From the NCBI GenBank assembly GCA_027625915.1, contig JANTQA010000042.1, positions 756,001 through 820,000 on the forward strand: a stretch of 64,000 nucleotides of DNA, given 5' to 3'. Positions 57,201 through 64,000 of this stretch are shown here, in pieces. Source of the stretch: Anaeramoeba flamelloides. Taxonomy: Eukaryota; Metamonada; Anaeramoebidae. Both the position numbers and the translations under genes were made by a program. Within the stretch, counting starts at the first letter, position 1. The number at the start of each line of letters is the position of its first letter. The notes beneath the pieces are model-generated. The model had not been told where the DNA came from, did no database searches, and worked only from the letters and a program-made list of their open reading frames with translations.

Positions 57201-60200
57201 CAATTGTTAATCGATCAAATGTTAAGATACCATCTACCAATTGTATGTGATTTTCCAATTTAAGAAACTCAACACTAACCCTCTATCAACCATTGAAAAA
57301 AAATTTCGAGATCTAACGAACCAGATTAAGTAACTGCAAAAAAGGAAATGAAAACAAAACAAAAAAGACAAAAAATGAAATTGTTTGTAAAATCAAAATT
57401 CTTTCCAATTTGAATTTAAAGTACAGTAATGATGTTCTTTCCACTGTTTAAACTGTGTCCAAAATTTTGGAATCTAGTTTATATATAATGGGATAAAATC
57501 AAATAATTGAAATGGAAAATGATAAAACCCAAATTATAATGATTAATATAGCTAAATGATTTGATTCAATTAATTTTTTTAAAAAAATTTACAAAAACAA
57601 TAAAAAAGTTAATTTTAAATAAAATTATCAAAAAAATTTTATTAAAATATTATCAAGCGAAGAACTCGGTGTCTGACAAGGGAATCCCTTATCACCAATC
57701 ATATATACTATTATTTCACAGTTTCTTTTATTAAAAATAATACCATATACAAATCATTGTTAATATTTGCAGATGATTTAATTTTAATTATAAAAGGGAA
57801 TATAAATCAAATCAATAGAAAATTAATTTTTAAAAAATCAAATAATTTTTTTTTTTTTTTTTTTTTTTTTTTGAAGAGAGAAAATTGCTTTTTCTCCTGT
57901 GTGCCCTAATTTCTAAACTTTTTTTTAGAAATTTTGTTAAAGAATCACAAATTTTATTATCACTTACTAATGATAATATATATGATGAATTCTTTTTTAT
58001 TAATAATATCTCCGATATTATTAATTTTTTATTTTTTCAAAAAATTCAGATATCCAGATTTTTCGATTTATTTTATAGGCCGGACAGTCCCATAAAAAAT
58101 GATCGAAATCTTCAATGATATCAATATTTAACTTTTCTTTACATAAATCGCAATTTTTATTTTTATTTTTACTTGTTACATAAAGTACCTATTTAAACAA
58201 TTAGTAAAATTTCGAAATTTTAGAATTGTTTTTGAAGCTTTCAGTTTAAATATTTTTGTTGTTTGAAATTGCAATTTTGTTGTTTTATAATTTTTAGACA
58301 TTGTTGAACTTTCCAACTAGGTGAATTTTCCAATTTGGTTAATCGAAAAACTTTTAATTCTAAATCTAATAATTTTAATCCCTTAGTGTGCCAATTAATA
58401 TTTTCATTTTCCAATTTTCGAAAATTTAGTATTGTTTTTAATTTTTTTAAATTTAAGAAATCTAATTTTCTATCAATTTATATTTTCTTCGGTATACTTT
58501 TTAATCTAGCGAGATCAATTTTGCTTCAGTTTTATAAATTAATCGAGGTGAATGGATATTAATTTGTAAGAAATTTGTGACTGATTTATTGATAAATCTA
58601 TCAATTCTTTCAAAATCATTTTTGTTTCAAGTCAAATATTTCAAGACCATAATAAAGTTGACTTAAAATGAGAGCTTTGAAAGAAGTTATTTTGACTCCA
58701 TTGTTGAGTTTATTTTGTTGAAACAATCGATTAAGTGTTTCAAGGACTTTTCTACTTTTTTGAAAGTATATTCAAGATGTGTGTTTTTTCTAACCAAATC
58801 CCAAGATAAAAAAATATCTTTTAATTCTTTTTTATATTTGGTTTTTTTTTTATTATGTGGGTTCATCCCGAATCTTTTTTATTATTTCAAAAATCCTTTC
58901 TAAATTAATTTTTGAGAGATTAATGGCCCTTTCATAATAAGAATAAGATCATCTGCATACATTTGAACATGAACAGCTAAAGTTTTTAACTTTTCTAGTA
59001 GGAAATGAGATATAAATGCGAAGAGAATTGGTGATAAAGGGATCTCCTTGATAAACTCCAATTCCTTCTTTTTTGTAATATCTCAAGAGCCAATTTTTAA
59101 TTGTTTCATTTTTGAAAATTTTTTAATAGATTGATATATTAACGAGTGTTGTATAGAGTCAAAAACATTTTTTGTATGTCTATAGTAACTACAAAGTATT
59201 CTGTATTTTTATTTTTCTTTTTTATTTTTTTAAATTTTCTTAATAAATTTAAAACAGCAATTCTTGTTCCAAAATATTTTTTAAATCAAATTGTTTTTTT
59301 GAAATCAAGTCCCATGAGTCTTGAATTCCAATGTATATTAATTTTTAAAAAAATCTTGGAAGAGATTGATTTATAGAGATAGGTCGATAATTTAATGGTT
59401 CGCCTTCATCCCCCGATTTATGAATAAATAATAAATTTCTTTTTTAATAAAATTTATACTTTTTTCAGTTTCGTCTGTTATCCAATTTAAAAAATATTTT
59501 GAACAAAAAATCAAATAATTATTCAATTTGGGTTAAGTCCCAATAAAGACAAAACAGAAATATAAAAAGATCTATCAAAGATTAAATATTTGGGAATTTA
59601 TTTAGAAAAAAATTTCACATTTAGTATATAATCTGAAAAGGGCAAAAGAAACTTTTAACAATTCTAAACAATTATTTAAAAATAATTTACGAACAAATAA
59701 TTTAAAAATTGGATTATTTAAATCTTTTATATTAAATCAATTAACATATGGTTTAGAAATATATAATGATGGAATATCAACCCTAAAATATTTAAAGTCT
59801 TGGATTAACACGTGTAGTACTAAAATATACAAAGTAAACCGAAACACTCCAGTTCTTATTTATAAAATAGAATTTAAATTCAAAAATTTGATAATTTTAA
59901 TTAAATAAAAAAGAAATTTAAATTCAAAAATAAATTGAAAAATTTATCTCTGGCTTTTCTTGAAAAACTAATAAAATTGAATTCAAGAATCAACAATAAC
60001 ATTAATTGGAATTCAGAGAATTAAAAGCTTCTTAAAAAAGAAATTTTTATATATAATTATAATTAGTTGTTGAATTCTACTTGTTGGAAATGTCGTTAGG
60101 TTTTTTTTACTTTGCGAAATAAACCGAAAATTGTAGAAATTTTTGGTTTATTTCACAAAGTAAAAAAAAACCTAGGCACTCTGCGACACTTTTCGTTATG

Positions 60201-61558
60201 TTTTTTTTAATCTTCAATTAAAAAAGAAAATTTTTCGAAATTTTCGGTTTATTTCTCAAATTAAAATGAAAAACTAAACGCAAATATCAAGTAATTTTGT
60301 GTCTCGATTCGCTACATTCAAAATAAAATAAAAATTATCATGGTTTTTCGTCAAATATCACGATCTTATAAACCTTGTCATAAATCGAGTAGAGAAATCA
60401 TCACTTTTTCTAATAATATTTTTTTTTTTTTGATTTATTTCGAGTTTTTATTGTTATCTTGGAAAAATACAGGGTTTGGGTGCGAAAACATCATTGAAAA
60501 ATAAGAGATCAAAAATCTTTTTTTGAAAAAAATTTTCTTCTTTGTTGAAATAAGCTGTTCAATTTCAAAAGATGTAATTCCACCCCAATTGGATTCAAAG
60601 TTTTTAAAGTTTTGGTTTAGGATTCTTTTTCAGAAAGTAATTAACAAAACCAAGAGACTGAGACTACACCTTGGTTCAAAATCAAAAGAGTTCTTTCTTG
60701 TTGATTTTTTCCAAAAAAGTCTATATTGGGACAAGCTTTCGTTCTCAAATAATTTTGAGCTGTTCTTGTCGTGAAGAGATCTTTTTAATGTAAATATTAA
60801 TTTCTATCCGAAATTATTTGAAAGTCTCGATCATTTGTAAATGGTTTGGTTGAAAGGATGGAATAACCATACGAAACCAATTAGCTTTTGTTTCGTCCTT
60901 TGATTTGGAAACCCAGAAGATTTACCTTTTGTTTGGAAATTAATAAAAAAACATTTGAACATTGAGAAAGGTTTTAAAAAAGAAAAAGAAAAAGAAAAAA
61001 CAAAAAAATATTGTTTTTTCAAAATCAAACCATAACAAACAATTGCAGCTTCTGATTTCCTATAATACATTTTAGCCATAGAATTAAATCGTTCTTGGCC
61101 AGCTGTGTCCTAATGTTTGATTATTTTCAATTTGAAATTAAAAGGTGTGTTCATTTTTAGGTGTTTGAAATGCTAAATACAAAAAAGCCGAAAACAACTC
61201 AAAAGAAAAGAATTTACCCAAATGCCAAGAGTCAATTTTTTTTGATCCATGAAAATTGATTTTGCTGCAAAAGAAACACCAATTGTCTTTAGGAAAATGA
61301 AAGAGGTTTGCCAAGTATATACAAAGGTAAAATAAATTCAGAAGGTTATGATTTTAGTTCTTGATTTACAAAGGTTTGTTATTTTTTAAAAAATTAGACT
61401 CATTTCAGCTTAACGAAAAAAGAAGACTTTACATTTTGTTGTTGATCATTAAAATTGTTGTGAATAAACCTTTCAACAAGACAGGTTTTTCCTACAAAAG
61501 TGTCACCTAGAAAGACTATTTTAACATCAACCTTATCATTTTTTTTTAAGCTACTCAT
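51288..61558 (-). CDS. Rab24-like small GTPase (five exons over 10.3 kb)
   Basis: Exons in gene order are 61433-61558, 61218-61286, 61031-61109, 53599-53697 and 51288-51544; every junction keeps phase and the product is 209 aa. Motifs: P-loop GDTFVGKT, switch I TIGVSF, WDTAGQERF, AIVCYDVTN, GTKFDLL in place of the usual NKxD, TSAKED, and a C-terminal NCC for geranylgeranylation. VDVKIVFLG, LTLGIWDTAG, AAIVCYD and GTKxDLL are the pattern of RAB24, a Rab linked to autophagosome and late endosome clearance. Unlike animal RAB24 (DTAGSER), the catalytic Gln is kept. Intron 3 is 7333 bp and holds two nested LINE relics and several repeats; intron 4 is 2054 bp and holds repeat E. The start ATG is at 61556-61558. 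It is divergent from the RRM gene, with 423 bp between them. Confidence 0.93.
52594..53158 (+). repeat. Dispersed repeat E, copy 4 (Rab24-like intron 4)
   Basis: Full-length copy from TCTTCTTTATATTGGGAAGA to GAGTGTAATTTACACTTCTC plus a CAATAATAATAA tail. Same orientation as copy 3 and opposite to the host gene. A pyrimidine tract at ~52950-53025 is built of TTTCCTTTTTTC-like units. Confidence 0.7.
53698..55724. other. Rab24-like intron 3, proximal part
   Basis: Intronic AT-rich DNA with a poly(T) run of about 26 bases near 54437. TACAGTCCGATTCAAATCTT at ~54054 resembles a family A MITE tip but has no matching partner. Minus-strand frames at 54787-55002 and 55116-55298 look mildly protein-like but have no motif. 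Confidence 0.4.
55725..55850. repeat. Duplicated segment, copy 2 (partner at 19345)
   Basis: Matches 19345-19480 of the VPS52 intron at roughly four in five positions, including a pyrimidine-AG boundary followed by CATTAACTTATTATTTGGAT. A plus-strand frame continues to 56106 with some protein-like content (YLERVRESKSSYSLTF). This could be a relic of a coding exon, but splicing cannot be shown. Confidence 0.45.
56961..57470. repeat. Family F inverted-repeat element, copy 2
   Basis: The left tip TTCCAAAAATTTGGACACAC and right tip ACTGTGTCCAAAATTTTGGA are complementary. Inside, GGTGTGTCCAAAATAATGAA repeats the tip motif. GTGTGTCCAAAAT-type ends occur on Tc1/mariner and pogo-like transposons (established). 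510 bp with no open frame; the partner is at 29607. Confidence 0.65.
57480..60060 (+). mobile_element. LINE relic 3, plus strand, split by another LINE
   Basis: The first part (57480-57847) encodes, with stops and shifts, reverse-transcriptase blocks INIAK.FDSINFF, a Q-G-N-P-L-S-P-I-I-Y block at ~57680-57705 and FADDLILIIKG (active site 57766-57777). The second part (59505-60060) continues the same protein with KYLGIYLEKNFTF in the thumb region. The two are parted by a minus-strand LINE flanked by a 16-base duplication. Both ends look truncated, and no endonuclease or tail finger was seen. It lies in antisense to the Rab24-like gene. Confidence 0.75.
57848..59504 (-). mobile_element. LINE relic 2, 5'-truncated insertion with poly(A) tail
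   Basis: A 1657 bp insertion read on the minus strand. It ends in a poly(A) tail (plus-strand T run 57848-57872) and is flanked by AAAAAATCAAATAATT at 57832-57847 and 59505-59520. The order of domains is SGDEGEPLNYRPISI, QF.LKKYFGTRIAVLNLLRKF, IDIQK.FDSIQHSLIY, QGDP/PLSPILFAFISHFLL, MYADDLILIMKGP (58948-58959) and a tail finger CDLCKEKLNIDIIEDFDHFL then WDCPAYK near 58070-58165. It begins within the reverse-transcriptase region, so the 5' part with any endonuclease was never copied. A handful of frameshifts show that it is inactive. Confidence 0.85.
60095..60175. repeat. Fold-back element G, copy 3 (core hairpin)
   Basis: AGGTTTTTTTTACTTTGCGA and AATAAACCGAAAATT face TTTTTGGTTTATTTCAC and AAAGTAAAAAAAAACCT. 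The hairpin is nearly perfect over about 35 base pairs. A weaker partial copy (TTTTCGGTTTATTTCTCAAA) follows at ~60240. Confidence 0.7.
60505..61000 (+). pseudogene. Protein-like stretch with stops, origin unknown
   Basis: One frame from 60523 reads 83 codons with unusually protein-like composition (SISKDVIPPQLDSKFLKFWF, SLYWDKLSFSNN). After stops, nearby frames give MVWLKGWNNHTKPISFC and GNPEDLPFVWKLIKKHL. Base composition is richer in G+C than the intron around it. No family was recognised. It lies at the distal end of Rab24-like intron 3 and may be a decayed gene or element remnant. Confidence 0.25.
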
Positions 61559-61981
61559 CGAATAAAAATAAAACTTGAAAAAATGATTAGTTAGAAAATT
61601 AACAATTTGGAAAATAGACATTTTGAGAAAATGGTTAATTGTTAACGAATGACAGGACCTTCGAAAATTATATGTTTGATACTGTTCGAAATATCTCATA
61701 AAAATTACTTCTTATTGAACAAAAATTTAGTAAAAATTGATAAGATCAACCCAAAATCTTAATACTTTTTCAAATCTTTGAGGTATTTTAAATAATTCCA
61801 GATGATTTACAAACCTTTCAAATACTTTCAGACAATTTATATTGCTTTTGACAACCTTTAAAAGAATGGAAAGGGGAAACTCTTTGTAAAGTTTTTGGGG
61901 ATCTTTGTTATGGTATCAGATTCCATCTTTCATTTTTTTCAAAAATTTTTATTTCGAATAGAACAAGGTTGAGTCAATCAG
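61559..61981. promoter_or_regulatory. Shared divergent promoter region of the Rab24-like and RRM genes
   Basis: The two start codons face away from each other across 423 bp. Within it, ACCTTTCAAATACTTTCAGA at ~61813-61833 resembles ACCTTTCAAGAACTTTCAGA at ~41610-41630, upstream of the TFIIIC subunit gene. No TATA-like signal can be singled out in such AT-rich DNA. The role of the motif is inference. Confidence 0.35.
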
Positions 61982-62886
61982 ATGTCAAGAAAAAAATTTA
62001 AAAAAGAAGTTTCTGGAACTCCAAAAAATTTCAAAGATAATCAAACAGAAAAGGAAACAGAAAAGGAAAAAGAACCAGAAAAAGAAACAACTCCAAACAA
62101 AAAACCAACTTCAAAACTTTATTTGGGTAATATCTCATTCAATTCAACAGAAGAAACCCTAACCAAGCAATTCACAATTTTTGGAGAAGTGTAAGTTGAT
62201 TTCAGAAAAAAACAAAAGCTTTTTTTTTTTCATTCATTTGAAAAAGCTTGTTTTTTGTTTTAATAAACAAAAAAAAAAATGCAATAACCAACAAATATCA
62301 AACACTCAATTATTTTACCCAGTTTTTTAACAACAACAACCGGGATCTGAAAGTATATTAACCATTTCAATACCTTTCTAATTTTTTTATTTTTGTTTTT
62401 ACTGTTTAGCAAAGAGTGTACAGTTGTTCGGCGAGGAACAAAAAGTTTAGGATATGGGTTCATTAAAATGGGATCAGTTGAAAGTGCAACAAAAGCAATT
62501 GAGGGGTTAAACAAGAAGGAAATTGATGGTCGAGAAATTGTTGTTGAATATTCTTATCGAGAAGATATCCAAGGCAAAAAAGAAAACAAAAAAAATAAAA
62601 GATCTTATGAGAATGTCACACCAAAATTTTCAAACAATTATGTAATCACCCTTTTCTCTTTAACTTGTTATTTCTGTTTATTATTTTTGGACACTTTTTT
62701 GTTTTAATTAATGTGTTGTTTGAAATATTTCCTTCCTTACAAGTTTGATACTCATTGGAAAAAATAATTGTTCCTACAATTTGAAAAATTTCATAATAAC
62801 CCATCAACTATACAACCTCTTTTAATCTTGTTTATGTGAATCAGAACGATGATGAAATTCGACAAATAAAAAATGAAAACAAAAAA
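61982..62886 (+). CDS. RRM-type RNA-binding protein (3' end uncertain)
   Basis: Predicted exons are 61982-62190, 62410-62641 and 62845-62886, with all junctions in phase. The first ~38 residues are charged and low in complexity (EKETEKEKEPEKET). One RNA recognition motif follows, with RNP2 LYLGNISF and RNP1 LGYGFIKM; the order of secondary structure is complete through REIVVEYSY. The first intron cuts the domain between beta 1-helix 1 and the rest, giving GEV|KECTVVRR. After the domain comes a Lys/Asn-rich tail. Exon 3 (NDDEIRQIKNENKK) is less certain, and the real stop may be in a further exon. If exon 2 is not spliced the frame stops at 62707. Likely an RNA-processing or mRNA-binding protein; its exact family cannot be told. 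Confidence 0.8.
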
Positions 62887-63076
62887 GTTTTTTCCAAGTT
62901 TATGTCTCTTTTTTCAATTAAATTGGTTTTTCACAAAAATGAATATGAACAAAATAGTCTTTGTGAAAACACAGATCACATTTGTAACACAACTGATACC
63001 AGAATTTCTTCTTATCAGTATTTTAAACAATAATAACTATACCTTCTTGGATTATTATGAGCAAAGATCTTTTTAC

Positions 63077-64000
63077 TACAGTCAGTTCCACTTTTAAGGC
63101 AAAAACTTTCAACGAAAAATAAGGCACAAAAAAAATCACAAATTAAGGCACAAAATTCAAATCTAGTAAAATAATATGTGTAAAAAACAATGCCATAAAA
63201 TTTGCCTTTATTTGAGAATTTTTTTGTTTCTTAAGGGATTAGCGTCCACCAAGGAGAAGCCTAGGAACAAAGTGTGTTGTTATTAGACCTAACTGAATTC
63301 GTGCTAGATAGTTCAAATGTCTCTAAAAAATCGATTAGTCGAGCAGTAATATTTGTTGATCTTATCAATGAAAAATGATCCTTATATTTGAAAAAACTCA
63401 AAAATTTCAGAATAAAATCTGCATTTCGCCATAAATTTAAAGGTTGAATTATCAATATTCAGACAACAAAGTCACAAAATATCTTTCTTAAATTTGTGGC
63501 GAAATGTAGATTAGTTGCTAAAAAATTAGTTTTTTTTTAAAAATTCAATAATTAACGAATATATTTTTTTGACAAATTATTTCTCAAATCATACAAATAT
63601 ATTGAAGATACAAGTATCTTTATCAAAAGCAAACAAAACTAATCAGTCTTTGTGCTTTTATGTTGATGATTATTGAGTTAATCTTTGAAAATAAAAAATT
63701 ATAAAAATAGTTACTTTTGGAAGTTCAAAATCTAAATTATTAAATACCATAATACTGTATTTTTGGTTTCTATTATTAGATTTGGAAAAGGAATTGAAAA
63801 AAAATTTTTCAAAATGAAACTTTTTTAATTGTGATCCTTAGTAAAAAATGAAATAATTTATTGTGCAATAAGATTTATAATAGATTTTTTAGAGCTATTT
63901 GAGCCAAGGCGTACTAATATCATTTATACCCAATTACAACATACTTTGATTATAGAGAAATCTATGGTGAGGCTAATCCCTTAAATTTGGTTGAAAGTTT
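63077..64000. repeat. Family A MITE, copy 4, split by a TTAA element and cut by the window edge
   Basis: The left tip CAGTCAGTTCCACTTTTAAG follows TA at 63077-63078. The MITE sequence runs to TTAA at 63231-63234 and resumes at 63981 as TTAAATTTGGTTGAAAGTTT, the right-arm sequence of the family (compare TTAAATTTCGTTGAAAGTTT in copy 1). The right tip lies beyond the window. Confidence 0.8.
63231..63984. mobile_element. TTAA-flanked DNA element inserted in a MITE
   Basis: 746 bp between duplicated TTAA (63231-63234 and 63981-63984). The tips GGGATTAGCGTCCACC and GGTGAGGCTAATCCC are 16 bp inverted repeats with a few mismatches. An internal hairpin pairs CTGCATTTCGCCATAAATTT with AAATTTGTGGCGAAATGTAG (63420-63510). 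No transposase frame is seen. TTAA duplication is the mark of piggyBac-type transposition (established); these tips differ from family C. Confidence 0.75.

Noticed and set aside
63261-63455. 64-codon minus-strand frame
   Set aside because: It lies inside the TTAA element and overlaps its internal hairpin; there is no transposase motif.

Overview
The window is about 78% A+T with very frequent homopolymers. It holds ten spliced or intact protein genes set among many short inverted-repeat elements and LINE relics. VPS52, CCR4, a Rab GTPase, a TFIIIC subunit and spliceosomal-type introns show that this is nuclear DNA of a eukaryotic protist. TAA, TAG and TGA all act as stops, which argues against most ciliate codes. 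Lys/Glu/Gly-rich tails such as KGNGKGKG and EKETEKEKEPEKE, with leucine-rich-repeat fusions, resemble amoeboid protists, perhaps an Anaeramoeba-like lineage or an amoebozoan. That placement is inference only.

Layout: 1-3.2 kb is repeats. 3.2-9.3 kb is a single-pass membrane LEA_2-domain protein whose exons are parted by a repeat-filled 5.2 kb intron. 12.5-16.4 kb is a leucine-rich-repeat/PP2C phosphatase of five exons. 18.8-24.5 kb is VPS52, whose first exon lies 3.2 kb upstream of the rest. 26.8-27.8 kb (-) is a coiled-coil Lys-rich protein. 30.7-32.7 kb (-) is the CCR4 deadenylase. 35.1-37.5 kb is a decayed LINE. 38.1-38.8 kb (-) is a Ser-repeat protein. 41.1-41.5 kb (-) is a TFIIIC subunit 6-like protein. 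47.0-48.3 kb (-) is a membrane-anchored gamma-glutamyl-hydrolase-like protein lacking the usual catalytic Cys. 51.3-61.6 kb (-) is a Rab24-like GTPase in five exons with a 7.3 kb intron that contains a LINE inserted into another LINE. From 62.0 kb there is an RRM protein that may run on downstream.

The strongest overall signal is architectural. Four genes (LEA_2, PP2C, VPS52, Rab24) are cut by long introns of 1.8-7.3 kb that hold much of the mobile DNA. Reading phase and protein family alignment both support joining the distant exons. The mobile DNA falls into recognisable families: a Tc1/mariner-like MITE with TA target sites (four copies), a TTAA-flanked inverted-repeat family (four copies), a separate TTAA element inserted inside a MITE at the window edge, fold-back elements, an (AAT)n-tailed dispersed repeat, and LINEs with a CxxC..H..C tail motif. 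VPS52 and Rab24 both act in endosome/Golgi and autophagy traffic, but nothing here shows co-regulation. I saw no tRNA, rRNA, CRISPR array or viral element.
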